64,000 nucleotides of DNA from Desulfosporosinus meridiei DSM 13257 (lineage in GTDB: Bacteria; Bacillota; Desulfitobacteriia; Desulfitobacteriales; Desulfitobacteriaceae): assembly GCF_000231385.2 (NCBI RefSeq), contig NC_018515.1, forward strand, positions 3,368,501-3,432,500, in the 5' to 3' direction. A program made the position numbers and the translations under genes. The notes under the pieces are model-generated. The model did no database searches and was not told where the DNA came from. It saw only the letters and a program-made list of their open reading frames with translations. Positions within the stretch are counted from its first letter, which is position 1, and each line of letters begins with the position of its first letter. Shown here in pieces: positions 50,921-59,868 of the stretch.

Positions 50921-51676
50921 TCAGTTATTGTTTTGTGTCATGGTATACTCAAAAACATTAACGCTGTCAGTGTTGCGCTGTACGGCTCCTTTTTGAGCTT
51001 GACCTGCCTCAACTGCCTTTTTTACTTCGGCGATTGCAGCATCTTGATAACTTAATGCCATGGTCTGCTTGTCATTTAGAATGACACGATACATAACGGT
51101 AGGTACTGGATTTAGAGCAGTATCTTTAACCGATTCTGTATAAGGGATACCAACAGCACGGCTGAAGCCCCTGCAGATTGCCGAAGACACCGACTCATCA
51201 AACCGGTCTTGTTTCATGAGTGCCTCTTCAGCGGGATTTGAGATAAAACCGATCTCCACCAAGACCGCGGGGCAATCCGTTTCCCTGAGCACGTGGAGAT
51301 TATTAAACTTAATCCCCCGATTAGTGAGGCCAGTTGCAGCGACTAACTCCTTCTGGATCTCCTTAGCTATCTTTTCTCCCTTCCCGCCAGCTCCTAAGGC
51401 TATCGTTTCAATTCCGTGGGCATTGGGATCTGTGAAGGAGTTGGCGTGGATTGATAAAAAGTAGTGTGGCTTATAGTCGTTCGCTTGGTTTGTCACATCC
51501 CATAGATCTCCGTCTTGAATTGCAAGGATCTCCCAGCCGTTCTTTTTCAACTTCGTGACGACTAATTCTCCAACTTCTTTATTTTGCATGGCCTCCTGAT
51601 AACCTGTTGGCCCAATGGCTCCAGGATCATAACCAATGTCTTTAGGGCCGTGGCCGTAGTTTATGACTGCTTTCAC
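50921..51676 (-). CDS. Prophage N-acetylmuramoyl-L-alanine amidase (endolysin)
   Basis: 251 residues. An Amidase_3 domain fills 1-175: INYGHGPKDIGYDPGAIG with the first zinc His, YFLSIHANSFTDPNAHGIET with the second, and AVLVEIGFISNPAEEALM with the catalytic Glu. The tail (about 195-251) is a short extension of unknown role. It cleaves the bond between N-acetylmuramate and L-alanine in peptidoglycan to release phage. Start is GTG behind GGAGC. There is no signal peptide, as usual for holin-dependent endolysins. Confidence 0.92.
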   Translation of the reverse strand: MKAVINYGHGPKDIGYDPGAIGPTGYQEAMQNKEVGELVVTKLKKNGWEILAIQDGDLWDVTNQANDYKPHYFLSIHANSFTDPNAHGIETIALGAGGKGEKIAKEIQKELVAATGLTNRGIKFNNLHVLRETDCPAVLVEIGFISNPAEEALMKQDRFDESVSSAICRGFSRAVGIPYTESVKDTALNPVPTVMYRVILNDKQTMALSYQDAAIAEVKKAVEAGQAQKGAVQRNTDSVNVFEYTMTQNNN

Positions 51677-51702
51677 TTAACCAGCTCCTTCGAATAAAAA
51701 GC

Positions 51703-51951
51703 TCATTTAATAATTGCGATTACGGCAATCGCTGTACTAATAAAGGCCCCGACGACTGTGCGCCAGAGCCATGTATTGTTTGCTTCGAGTTTGTCGATAC
51801 GGTGAGAGTTTGATTTTGACCTAGCTTCCGTTTCTGTAGCCTTGTTTTCGATGCAGTCTACCTTTTCTCTCAATCCGTTTTGGGTATCTAGTTTTGTCTC
51901 CACTCTCACGAGGCGTTCTCTTATGTCTATTAGTACTTCTTGATCGACCAT
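51703..51951 (-). CDS. XhlA-like (hemolysin) prophage membrane protein
   Basis: 82 residues: a charged coiled-coil-like N-terminus (LIDIRERLVRVETKLDTQNG, IENKATETEARSKSNSHRID) followed by a C-terminal membrane helix (LWRTVVGAFISTAIAVIAII). This is the layout of XhlA, which works with XhlB holin and the amidase in PBSX lysis. The longest frame starts 63 bases earlier; AGGACAG fits the ATG at 51951. Confidence 0.8.
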   Translation of the reverse strand: MVDQEVLIDIRERLVRVETKLDTQNGLREKVDCIENKATETEARSKSNSHRIDKLEANNTWLWRTVVGAFISTAIAVIAIIK

Positions 51952-52031
51952 ATTGCCACTGTCCTTTCTAGAGACATAAAAATAACACCCCGTATTTAGG
52001 CGTTTTCTGCGCATAATGGGTCAACTGCGTA

Positions 52032-52202
52032 TTAAGCTGTTTGCCGTTGTGATGATAATAATGTAGATAACTCTTGATATTCATCTGTAGTAAGTCGTTC
52101 TCCTGCGTAAAAGACATCTAGCATTTCATGCATTTGTTCAAACGAGATGAATTGTTTTTTTTCAATTTTCGATTTGCAAAGTGTATAAGTTAATGTATGC
52201 AT
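52032..52202 (-). CDS. Small prophage protein, 56 residues
   Basis: ATG 52202 to TAA 52032, preceded by GGAGGAG eight bases upstream. Sequence starts MHTLTYTLCKSKIEKKQFIS and ends ELSTLLSSQRQTA; DEYQELSTLL resembles the C-termini of small XkdX-like or tail-associated phage proteins. Function is unknown. It lies between XhlA and a 99-residue phage protein and fills an otherwise empty gap with correct spacing. Confidence 0.7.
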   Translation of the reverse strand: MHTLTYTLCKSKIEKKQFISFEQMHEMLDVFYAGERLTTDEYQELSTLLSSQRQTA

Positions 52203-52215
52203 GTAAAACTCCTCC

Positions 52216-52515
52216 TTATAATCCTAGTTCCATCATAATTAATCTATAATCGAGGTTTAGTACATAATCCCTTAAAATTTCGTTTTCGGTTGGTTGCGGT
52301 TCGGGTTCTGGTGGTATATCTGTTAATTCAAGAATTATTAACTCTTCGTTCTTTATTTCGTAGTAAGCTTGTTTACTACCTATAGCGTCGTACGTATCTT
52401 GGGATATTTCGTATAGAATCTCGTTTTCTTTCACTCGAACTATAGCACCTTCTGCTACAGCTGCGCAATTAGTAACTACGCTTTCTTTTTTAGATACAAC
52501 GGCATAGTAACGCAA
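52216..52515 (-). CDS. Hypothetical prophage protein
   Basis: 99 residues from a TTG start behind GGGAGGG. MRYYAVVSKKESVVTNCAAV starts the protein, and a proline/glutamate stretch (DIPPEPEPQPTENEIL) precedes a C-terminal helix. Such short proteins commonly follow tail fiber genes in clostridial prophages and may act as tail fiber chaperones; that is an inference from position. Confidence 0.6.
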   Translation of the reverse strand: MRYYAVVSKKESVVTNCAAVAEGAIVRVKENEILYEISQDTYDAIGSKQAYYEIKNEELIILELTDIPPEPEPQPTENEILRDYVLNLDYRLIMMELGL

Positions 52516-52529
52516 GTTTAGCCCTCCCT

Positions 52530-53609
52530 TTATTGTAGTGCGTACACTTCGTTTGTTTTGTAATCAAGTGTTGCGTTGGCGTACATATACGTAGGACTTG
52601 AAGTGTTGCCGTTGTAGACGTCAATTCTTATTGAATAAGAAGCACCTACAGCTATATCTGTTAAGTCAATATCCGCGCTCAAGTCACGACCAGACGCGTA
52701 GTAAACCTTTTGGACTCCGTTTAAATAAAAACGCGTCCCATAGCCAGCCGCTTGCGCTGTATTCGAGGTAGCGTTAAATCTCAGTGACTCCATATTGATA
52801 GTCAGTGTGTCGTGGCCCTTTAATCGGGTAAGGCTGACTGATTTCAAAGTACCCCATGTGTTTTGCGCTACTACAGCTTCGTTCCACGCCATAACTATGT
52901 GCGAAAGAACGTACCTAGTGTCTGACGTAGTAGCCACCGACAAAGACGTAGCTTTAGTTATGGCGGTCTGTACAGCTGCTGCTAGGTCGGTTGTTGGAAT
53001 ACCTAGAGCTGGCTTCGAATATTTAGAATTCCACAGCGTTTGCTTTTCGGCAGTAACATGTTTCGCCACATCCGCCAAATGCGCAGCAAAATCCACCTGC
53101 CCAACCCTGCTCGTATCAACAGGATGAACATGATCTGCTCTGGCATATCTCTTCGAAGCCCCTACTCCCGCTGTCCCATTCATGGTCGGTGCAGTTGTCC
53201 CGGCCTGGCCGAGCACAAAAGCGGTTGTAGCAACCTGTGTCGTACTCGTATCAACCGCGGCAGTTGTTGCTGTAGGCGTTCCCTCAAGTGCGGGCGACAC
53301 CAACGGTGCCTTGGTACCGATGAGTGTTGCCGTCGTGGCCGCATAATTGGGGTCACTCCCTAAGGCATTAGCTAGTTCCTTTAATGTGTCCAGGGCAGCA
53401 GGAGCGGAATTAACCAAACCAGCAACTTTGGTATCTGTATAAGCCTTTGCATTAGCCTCCGCTGTATTCGCTTTCGCCTGTGCCCCAGCCGTAGTTTCCT
53501 TTGCCGCCACTGCTGTATCCAACAGATCCGCATTATCATTAAAGTCTTGGATATTGACAACATCTGTACCTTCGGGCTTTTTTAACCCTAAATTCGCCGT
53601 CGTTTGCAT
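52530..53609 (-). CDS. Prophage tail fiber protein
   Basis: 359 residues. The start MQTTANLGLKKPEGTDVVNI and DFNDNADLLDTAVAAKETTA is typical of phage tail fiber proteins. A central alanine/threonine-rich region has collagen-less tail repeats (APLVSPALEGTPTATTAAVD, TSTTQVATTAFV) and YARADHVHPVDTSR. The C-terminal 130 residues are probably the receptor-binding head. Low-complexity composition supports a trimeric fiber shaft. Confidence 0.82.
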   Translation of the reverse strand: MQTTANLGLKKPEGTDVVNIQDFNDNADLLDTAVAAKETTAGAQAKANTAEANAKAYTDTKVAGLVNSAPAALDTLKELANALGSDPNYAATTATLIGTKAPLVSPALEGTPTATTAAVDTSTTQVATTAFVLGQAGTTAPTMNGTAGVGASKRYARADHVHPVDTSRVGQVDFAAHLADVAKHVTAEKQTLWNSKYSKPALGIPTTDLAAAVQTAITKATSLSVATTSDTRYVLSHIVMAWNEAVVAQNTWGTLKSVSLTRLKGHDTLTINMESLRFNATSNTAQAAGYGTRFYLNGVQKVYYASGRDLSADIDLTDIAVGASYSIRIDVYNGNTSSPTYMYANATLDYKTNEVYALQ

Positions 53610-53621
53610 AGCTTATCTCCT

Positions 53622-54233
53622 TTACTCATACACTCTCAGTTCATTCCAAGTCATCAGGTTCACGCTATTCCAAGTGAGATATTTCAAAGAATCCCACCAA
53701 GTATAGGAATACTTAAAACTGTAATCTAAATGGGACGGCTTAATTTGTTCCAGCATCTGAATAAACCCTGGCATGTTAGACGGGATACCTTTTACCCCAA
53801 TAAACCGTACCTCAAAGCGATATTCTGCCGGATACTCGATGACATCCACCTCCCCGCCCGAAAAGGCGGATGCAGTATCCAAGATCATATGCTTGGTGGT
53901 TGTGCCAGAGCCGCGAATTTTTGCTTTTATAGACTCTCTTCTCCGCTCGATAGGCTTATTAGCCTCTGTCGTTAAACCTAACTCGCTTTCCCAGCAATCC
54001 AATCTCCATGTGGCAGTATCCACAAAACATTGACTCAGCATATCGTCAATGGCATATAAAAAAAGACCCATCTCATCCGATGCAGTCTCTTGGAGTTTTT
54101 TCATTTCTCGAATGCTCTGATAATACTCAGGCAAATATCTCATGAGGTCAGGAATCGTGTATTCAGTCAGATTACCGTCACTGCCCTCTGTGCCAAAAGT
54201 GGTTGTGCCATAAAGTTGATTTCCATATCCCAC
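53622..54233 (-). CDS. YmfQ/DUF2313-family tail protein
   Basis: 203 residues. LPEYYQSIREMKKLQETASD and CFVDTATWRLDCWESELGLT with RRESIKAKIRGSGTTTKHMI match YmfQ-type (P2 gpI-like/XkdU-like) proteins of contractile tails, located after baseplate J. The longest frame extends 219 bases upstream over the tail fiber gene, but AAAGGGGG fits a GTG at 54233, six bases after that gene's stop. Confidence 0.8.
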   Translation of the reverse strand: MGYGNQLYGTTTFGTEGSDGNLTEYTIPDLMRYLPEYYQSIREMKKLQETASDEMGLFLYAIDDMLSQCFVDTATWRLDCWESELGLTTEANKPIERRRESIKAKIRGSGTTTKHMILDTASAFSGGEVDVIEYPAEYRFEVRFIGVKGIPSNMPGFIQMLEQIKPSHLDYSFKYSYTWWDSLKYLTWNSVNLMTWNELRVYE

Positions 54234-54238
54234 TAGAC

Positions 54239-54955
54239 TTACACCCCCTTTAATTGGTCCCAGGTTACTGCGCCCTTGGGCATAGCGTTCGCGACGATCG
54301 CTTGGGCCACTCTTTGGGCAGTCCATAATCTGGTGGATGTCGCAACACCTGCTTCTGCTTCTGCTTGAGATACCGTGCTCCAAGTGCTTGTATGAGCCAG
54401 TGTTCTGGTTGACCCATTGATGCGGGTAATGATTCCCGTAGTCGTTGTCCATACGTCTCCATTAACAGGGCTCGTTGGTGTTACACCATGGGGAAGGTTA
54501 AGGGAAGCCGTGGAGTCTGTCGAGGCAGGAAGATTAATCTTTCCCTCAAAAGTATCCCCAGCTTTATTTGCCGGAATATAAGCCAGGGCATCTTGTTTCG
54601 AGTTCCATGTAGACTTCTCTGCATCTGTAACAAGTCTATTGCTAGAATCCTGAGTAATTGCAGAAGGACTATGCGTATGTGCGCTTGGCGCAAAGGTGCT
54701 TGGTTTCTCGGTCACACCAGACCATGGCACACTTTCTGCTGCCTCAGCCGCATCGACTTTACCGTCATTATCAGTGTCATAAATACTTTTTAGCATATCT
54801 CCAACTGTTTGCGCCGCGACAAGCAACTCATTGCCGCTATCCGTTCCAATATAAAGTTTTTTGGTATCCGTACAAAAACCTAACTCACCTATAGCCAGCG
54901 TTCCGATACTGGCTTCAAGACCACGCCTAATTTGGATCATTACTTTCCTTGGCAT
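54239..54955 (-). CDS. Tail protein with Mtd-like N-terminus and an EF-hand-like loop
   Basis: 238 residues. The N-terminus (IQIRRGLEASIGTLAIGELG, FCTDTKKLYIGTDSGNEL) matches the short beta domain found at the start of many phage receptor-binding proteins. At about 61-72 the loop DTDNDGKVDAAE is a full 12-residue EF-hand calcium site. Fiber-like repeats follow (HTHSPSAITQDSSNRLVTDA). Ends QLKGV, six bases before the YmfQ start. Confidence 0.75.
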   Translation of the reverse strand: MPRKVMIQIRRGLEASIGTLAIGELGFCTDTKKLYIGTDSGNELLVAAQTVGDMLKSIYDTDNDGKVDAAEAAESVPWSGVTEKPSTFAPSAHTHSPSAITQDSSNRLVTDAEKSTWNSKQDALAYIPANKAGDTFEGKINLPASTDSTASLNLPHGVTPTSPVNGDVWTTTTGIITRINGSTRTLAHTSTWSTVSQAEAEAGVATSTRLWTAQRVAQAIVANAMPKGAVTWDQLKGV

Positions 54956-54967
54956 ATCATCTCCTCC

Positions 54968-55990
54968 CTAAAAGGTTCCTCCATCCACGACAGATACCAT
55001 CAGCCTGTTTCCGTTGCCAGCATCATAGACAATACTGCTGGTATCAATGTTGGCTTCTATACCAGTGCTGTTGACGAGAATTCCTTTCCCTGCTTTAGCA
55101 CTCACTGTGGTTGTTCCTACCGCGATCCCGTTTCCCGCCCCAACTGTTATGCTGACCGTGTCTGCCTGACCGCCTCCAGTTAGACCATTACCGGCGGTGA
55201 TAGTTTGCAGAGCCCCGCCAGTTCTTACCCAAGCGGTTCCGTTCCAGGAATACACTTTTTGCTCATCATCGACATAACATGTCCAACCTGTCTGGGGTGT
55301 GTAAAAAAGCCAAGATGCACCATTCCACTCAGCAATTTTTGTAGCCTGGCTGACCCATGCCCCAGTGGCACTGGCGGGAATAATATATCGGTCTCCCGTC
55401 GTTGGCGACCCAGGGGGAGCGGTAAGATTCTGATCCTTGACGCTTGCTTGAGGTTCGATATTATGTTTGGCTAACTCAATTTCGTTGTTTATTTTTTGAG
55501 CACTCCACAAATCAGTTATCGTCGTCCCGGCGTCATTGATCAATCTGTGTTTAGCAGAATCGTCAATATGAGTCTTTATTTCTACTGCAGTTTTAGTGTT
55601 CGTTCCATCGGACACTTTATTAACCTGACCATTTGTGAGATCTGATTTTTTGACCTTGGCATAGGTGGTTCCATCAGCAATGTCATCTAAGGTTCCCGTC
55701 AGATCCGTCAGTTTTTGCGCATTGACTCGCTCCCAGACTGCACCATCATCCAGGTAGAGATTACCCACATTAGTTCCGCTAGTAACATAATAAAACCTTC
55801 CCGATACTCCTGCATTAGGCCGAGCCGCTTCTGTGCCTGATAGTACCCGACCAACAAAAATATTGGCGATTCCGTCCCCGATGTAAACTTCCTTAGTATC
55901 TGTGCATAGTCCCATTTCCCCCGTTAACAAGGCACCCAAAGCGATCAACTCAGTTTTTGTACCACGACGAATTCTTATTGTTTGGGCCAC
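54968..55990 (-). CDS. Tail fiber protein with Mtd-like N-terminus and DUF2793-like part
   Basis: 340 residues. Starts MAQTIRIRRGTKTELIALGA, the same N-terminal domain as the next gene. About 180-265 resembles DUF2793: APPGSPTTGDRYIIPASATG, KIAEWNGASWLFYTPQTGWT, YVDDEQKVYSWNGTAWVR. The end (ITAGNGLTGGGQADTVSITV, VVDGGTF) is a fiber trimerisation-like region. Receptor binding is inferred. Confidence 0.75.
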   Translation of the reverse strand: MAQTIRIRRGTKTELIALGALLTGEMGLCTDTKEVYIGDGIANIFVGRVLSGTEAARPNAGVSGRFYYVTSGTNVGNLYLDDGAVWERVNAQKLTDLTGTLDDIADGTTYAKVKKSDLTNGQVNKVSDGTNTKTAVEIKTHIDDSAKHRLINDAGTTITDLWSAQKINNEIELAKHNIEPQASVKDQNLTAPPGSPTTGDRYIIPASATGAWVSQATKIAEWNGASWLFYTPQTGWTCYVDDEQKVYSWNGTAWVRTGGALQTITAGNGLTGGGQADTVSITVGAGNGIAVGTTTVSAKAGKGILVNSTGIEANIDTSSIVYDAGNGNRLMVSVVDGGTF

Positions 55991-55993
55991 AAA

Positions 55994-56407
55994 TTACACC
56001 TCCTCCAAAAATGTTCCACCATCAACGATACCCTTTTTCTTATAGCTCTCTAACGCTTGTTGAGTCGCTATAAGACTTTCTTGCAGTAAATTGATATCTT
56101 CTGCCTCCACCATATCCCCGAGAGTCTCATAGGTCACATACACTTTACCCACACTGGCAAAGATTTTAATCATCCGCTTCCAAGGGGATTCTGATGGGAT
56201 TGAAACAATAAAGTTTGTGATCTCTTCTCCAGCAAAACGTGACTCCGTATAAACCCTGATCGTGCTGTTCGTGATATTGTCATGGCCTAAAAGCCCGCTA
56301 TACACCCCCTCGAAAATTGGCAGTTCTTCTTCAACGGCATAAGCACTGCCATCTGGCTTTCTATTGAACTTTGGCGATAACTGGTCAATCTGCTCAGGAT
56401 AGGGCAT
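55994..56407 (-). CDS. Prophage tail-associated protein of unknown family
   Basis: 137 residues. An OB or beta-rich middle (STIRVYTESRFAGEEITNFI, VYVTYETLGDMVEAEDINLL) precedes a C-terminal helix and IVDGGTFLEEV. The VDGGTF string also ends the 340-residue fiber, suggesting a shared junction or recombination point between fiber genes. Lies four bases from baseplate J and may connect it to the fiber. Confidence 0.55.
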   Translation of the reverse strand: MPYPEQIDQLSPKFNRKPDGSAYAVEEELPIFEGVYSGLLGHDNITNSTIRVYTESRFAGEEITNFIVSIPSESPWKRMIKIFASVGKVYVTYETLGDMVEAEDINLLQESLIATQQALESYKKKGIVDGGTFLEEV

Positions 56408-56411
56408 TTTT

Positions 56412-57449
56412 TCATACCCCCAGTCCTACGGTTCCAAGCACCGGTATTTCTTCATCCCGTAAAGCAACGTTTGCATTGCCGTTATTAAGCGTTAAACTGA
56501 CATAGTCAATGATGCCAGGTGTGCTAAGCAGTAATGTCCCAACTTTGGCATAACTGACATAGGTACCCGTAAAAGCCATCTCTTGCAAATAGGCTTCCAT
56601 GGATGCACTAAAAGCATCTGTCACAGCTTGGATAGCATAACCTGAGGCCAACACTACTCCAGCTGAAACATTAACCCCCTTAGCGGCTGCCGAAACAACA
56701 GTCACTGCAGCACCAATTGGCCGGACGGTTTCAAGGTATTTCATAACCTCATCCACTAAGGTTAAGGAGGCTGGCTGTTTTTCGGTATCCACTATGGCAA
56801 GCTTCACTGTTCCAGGTCCTGCCCATAACGGAAAGACTTTGGCATCTCCTACGCCGGGTACTTCTGTGGCCCACTGCCGATACTGAGCAGCATTTCCCGA
56901 GGTTGCCGGCTGCCGAACTCGCTGCAGATATCGCTTTCTGAGCTCGTCATCCGACTCTGTATCTACTCCAGGAATCAAAATATCGACCAGCTCCGCCCTT
57001 ACAAGTCCACTAATAAAGTCAATGGGCAACATAGTTCCGAAGTTCTGGTTTCCTCTGCTTCCTGCAATCTCACACTCCAAACTATACTGACCGGTTGAAA
57101 TTCTTTCCATAGTCTGATAGTTAACCTTCTCTATGGAAAAGCGACTGCCCACGGCCACCTCCAAAGGTAGATTATCTTTTCCAAAGAACAGGGCTTTCCG
57201 TAGTGCCTTCGTAGCAGCTTTACGAGTTACTCCATAATCTGCTGTCCTGTATTCCAGATAGTCTCCGCTTGAAGTCTGAGCCGAGAATAGCCTTAGATTG
57301 ATCTCTAGCCCTGCATAGGCCTGAGCCAACTCTGCTGCAGCCGGGGATAGGGCATCATAAATGATGCTGCCCTCTCGTTTGTCTAGGTCTACGTCAACCC
57401 TGTCCAACATTCTTTTCAGTATTAACTCGTAAGTTTGTGCTTCATACAC
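56412..57449 (-). CDS. Baseplate J family protein (XkdT-like)
   Basis: 345 residues. TYELILKRMLDRVDVDLDKR, GSIIYDALSPAAAELAQAYA, TADYGVTRKAATKALRKALF and the C-terminal SAKGVNVSAGVVLASGYAIQ fit the P2 gpJ/XkdT family. It builds the baseplate wedge of a contractile tail. Overlaps the DUF2634 gene by one base. Confidence 0.92.
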   Translation of the reverse strand: MYEAQTYELILKRMLDRVDVDLDKREGSIIYDALSPAAAELAQAYAGLEINLRLFSAQTSSGDYLEYRTADYGVTRKAATKALRKALFFGKDNLPLEVAVGSRFSIEKVNYQTMERISTGQYSLECEIAGSRGNQNFGTMLPIDFISGLVRAELVDILIPGVDTESDDELRKRYLQRVRQPATSGNAAQYRQWATEVPGVGDAKVFPLWAGPGTVKLAIVDTEKQPASLTLVDEVMKYLETVRPIGAAVTVVSAAAKGVNVSAGVVLASGYAIQAVTDAFSASMEAYLQEMAFTGTYVSYAKVGTLLLSTPGIIDYVSLTLNNGNANVALRDEEIPVLGTVGLGV

Positions 57450-57850
57450 TAAACCTTCACCTCCTGAGTCATATCAAAGCTCCCATAGCTGCTGATCACT
57501 GTAAATTCAATCAATAGACCATCCCCTGCAGCTGTGATTTGAACATTTTCAATAGAAGAAATTCGATCATCTTGAGTCAGGGCTTCTCCAATCATCCGGC
57601 TTATTTCCGATTGGACAAAAATCGGATTGCTACCGATTAACTTCTCGAGCTCAGAACCATAGTTAGCTGTGTAAATCAAATGGTGCAAGCGTGGAGTCAG
57701 CAATATCTTATAGACGGACTGCTTGACTGCCTCGATTCCGTCTAACCTGCCTACAATTCGATCTTTGGCCACATCCAGCTTCCAAGTGAGTGACGGCTGC
57801 TCTATTTCTTGAATCGCATCATTGGTTAAGGTTCTCCCTACAGGAATCAT
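57449..57850 (-). CDS. DUF2634 baseplate wedge protein (XkdS-like)
   Basis: 133 residues: PSLTWKLDVAKDRIVGRLDG, IEAVKQSVYKILLTPRLHHL and YGSELEKLIGSNPIFVQSEI match DUF2634, the gp25-like lysozyme-fold wedge protein of PBSX-type tails. Overlaps DUF2577 by four bases. Confidence 0.9.
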   Translation of the reverse strand: MIPVGRTLTNDAIQEIEQPSLTWKLDVAKDRIVGRLDGIEAVKQSVYKILLTPRLHHLIYTANYGSELEKLIGSNPIFVQSEISRMIGEALTQDDRISSIENVQITAAGDGLLIEFTVISSYGSFDMTQEVKV

Positions 57851-58203
57851 AGCGTCACCACCTTATCTAAAATTACAAATTTTTGACCACCCTGAACTCG
57901 AAGCAACAGAACCATATCTCCAGCCTTGAGACCTCCGCGGATTACGATCTTGGTTGTTAGAGCTTTGGCACTATTTCTCGATGAACCGTCGTCAGTGTAT
58001 TGGTGAGTATGCTCGAGATCAAGTTCAAACGAAGTCATACTTTCCGGTACCATTAAAAAATCCGCCGTAAGCGTGAATCGTTGATCGACCATCACACTGA
58101 GCGGATTAACTGTCATGACTTCTCCAGACATCACGGTTACGGGGTTAGAGGCTCCCACTGCGTCCATTCCTGCAGTCTTTATGACATCCAGTAAACTTGC
58201 CAT
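57847..58203 (-). CDS. DUF2577 baseplate protein (XkdR-like)
   Basis: 118 residues: VTVMSGEVMTVNPLSVMVDQ, RFTLTADFLMVPESMT and LKAGDMVLLLRVQGGQKFVI fit DUF2577. Position between XkdQ-like and DUF2634 genes is that of xkdR. Overlaps XkdQ by one base. Confidence 0.88.
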   Translation of the reverse strand: MASLLDVIKTAGMDAVGASNPVTVMSGEVMTVNPLSVMVDQRFTLTADFLMVPESMTSFELDLEHTHQYTDDGSSRNSAKALTTKIVIRGGLKAGDMVLLLRVQGGQKFVILDKVVTL

Positions 58204-59195
58204 TATATCACCTTCATAATTGCTTTAAGTTCTAGGCTCATTTTATGATCTGCTCCGTCAAAACTATGGGTACATTCATCCACCAGAAAAGGCTGATTGA
58301 TTCCGTACTCTTGAATCTGGATTCGAACATAGCTTCCTGCCCTTACCCGAAGATCGCCGATGGCTTCAATCTTCAGAGTCTTTGACTCTCGGTTTTTCAA
58401 TGTGGCCAGCGTATCAAGAAGCTCATTGATCTGAGCAGAGTTCATGTCTTCGTCCACACTTTGGTAGAGCTGTAGGACGCCCCACTTCGCCATATTTACG
58501 CTGTCTTGGGCACAATAGACCTCACGCCTGCCGGTGTCTTTGTTGTCCTTATAAAGCTTAATTTTGTTATAGGTGTCGGAGTCAATCGATAGTTTATGGA
58601 CATAGTCCGTCATGAGACTATTATCCCCGACGACAAAGTCCAGCAACAGATCCTCTACATTTCTAACGGATAAAGAACCGAAGTCATCGAAGAAGACGTA
58701 GTTTTTTCCAGAGTTAATAAGGGTTAGATCCAACGCCTTGCAGATGACGTCTAGAAGCTTTTTATCGTTTTCGCTCATGGTGGGAATCCTGTAGCCGGTA
58801 TCATCAATTTGGCCGAGCTTGAGATTGAAGTCGGCAGCGATCTTTTGAACCACCTCAGACGCTGTAATGTTGGTAAACACATAAGTATCATTGGACATGA
58901 GGTAGCGTATTTGGTCATAGCAAGTTATCTTAACTGCCTCATCCCTTCCCCCATCAATGGAAAAAATATAGCCAAAAAAGGCCTTGGCTCCATCTTCTGC
59001 CCTTTGAACGCTGACAATATCCCCATTACTATATTTAAACGTTTTGTCTTGGCCAGGGGCGTTTTTGATGAGTGTGAAGTCCAAGCTGCCTGCTTTACCA
59101 ATCCGGCTGGTTTTCCAGCTCACATCGGCTACCAGGCTAGAAATGTCCCACACGTCGCCGTCTTTCTTATCGATTAGTATTTTCAGCATAACCAA
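58203..59195 (-). CDS. Tail hub protein (XkdQ-like)
   Basis: 330 residues. The beta-rich gpD/gp27 hub fold is suggested by SWKTSRIGKAGSLDFTLIKN, FGYIFSIDGGRDEAVKITCY, DQIRYLMSNDTYVFTNITAS and RVRAGSYVRIQIQEYGINQP. XkdQ forms the hub at the end of the tail tube. Gap of ten bases from the LysM gene. Confidence 0.87.
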   Translation of the reverse strand: MVMLKILIDKKDGDVWDISSLVADVSWKTSRIGKAGSLDFTLIKNAPGQDKTFKYSNGDIVSVQRAEDGAKAFFGYIFSIDGGRDEAVKITCYDQIRYLMSNDTYVFTNITASEVVQKIAADFNLKLGQIDDTGYRIPTMSENDKKLLDVICKALDLTLINSGKNYVFFDDFGSLSVRNVEDLLLDFVVGDNSLMTDYVHKLSIDSDTYNKIKLYKDNKDTGRREVYCAQDSVNMAKWGVLQLYQSVDEDMNSAQINELLDTLATLKNRESKTLKIEAIGDLRVRAGSYVRIQIQEYGINQPFLVDECTHSFDGADHKMSLELKAIMKVI

Positions 59196-59205
59196 GAACC
59201 TCCTT

Positions 59206-59868
59206 TTAGGGCAGCTTTAAAACCCTGCCGATCTGCAGTCGCTTGATCTCGGCATCAGTAATATCGTTTATTCTCTGAATTTCCGGCCAACGTGCTCCGT
59301 TGCCAAGAAACTGTTTGGCAACTGCCCAAAGTGTATCACCAGCCACGAGTGTATAAGTTTTAGGCTGTTGTGTCTCATCCGGGCGCGCTGGAGCTGCTGT
59401 TGTCGCAACGCCAGCAGCGCTTGGATTTGAGCTGATCTCAACCTTCTGTGCGGTATAGGGTACATACATTTTCAGCTTAATGTTGTAGTCAATGTCTCCT
59501 GCCCCACCAGCTACTTCTTTCCAGTCGAAACTCTCAATACTGGCCAAGGTGTTGATATTGTAGCGATCAGAAATAAAAATAAAGCGAATAGGCTGTGCGG
59601 ACTCCATCCACTTTACGATGAATCTTACGTATTCAATGGGCTGCAAAAGGGTTTGTACCGTTACAAATGGATAACGCTGAGCAGGGAAAAGACTGCTAAA
59701 TCCATATTGGCTGAGCTTGAGATTCTTGATCACATTGATTTCTCTTAAACCAACAATGTCATAAGTCTTGCTGCTTATGGCTTCGCTGATTTCAAGGGAC
59801 CCCGGCATAACAGGTAGTTGAAAGATTTCAGCCTTGTCATTAAAGCTCAATTCTATTCCATACGGCAT
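59206..59868 (-). CDS. LysM-domain tail protein (XkdP-like)
   Basis: 220 residues. N-terminal 1-145: tail-adaptor domain (QLPVMPGSLEISEAISSKTY, YPFVTVQTLLQPIEYVRFIV). C-terminal 170-220: LysM (YTLVAGDTLWAVAKQFLGNG, RWPEIQRIN) that can bind peptidoglycan. XkdP-like. Its ATG overlaps the tape measure stop as TAATG. Confidence 0.9.
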   Translation of the reverse strand: MPYGIELSFNDKAEIFQLPVMPGSLEISEAISSKTYDIVGLREINVIKNLKLSQYGFSSLFPAQRYPFVTVQTLLQPIEYVRFIVKWMESAQPIRFIFISDRYNINTLASIESFDWKEVAGGAGDIDYNIKLKMYVPYTAQKVEISSNPSAAGVATTAAPARPDETQQPKTYTLVAGDTLWAVAKQFLGNGARWPEIQRINDITDAEIKRLQIGRVLKLP

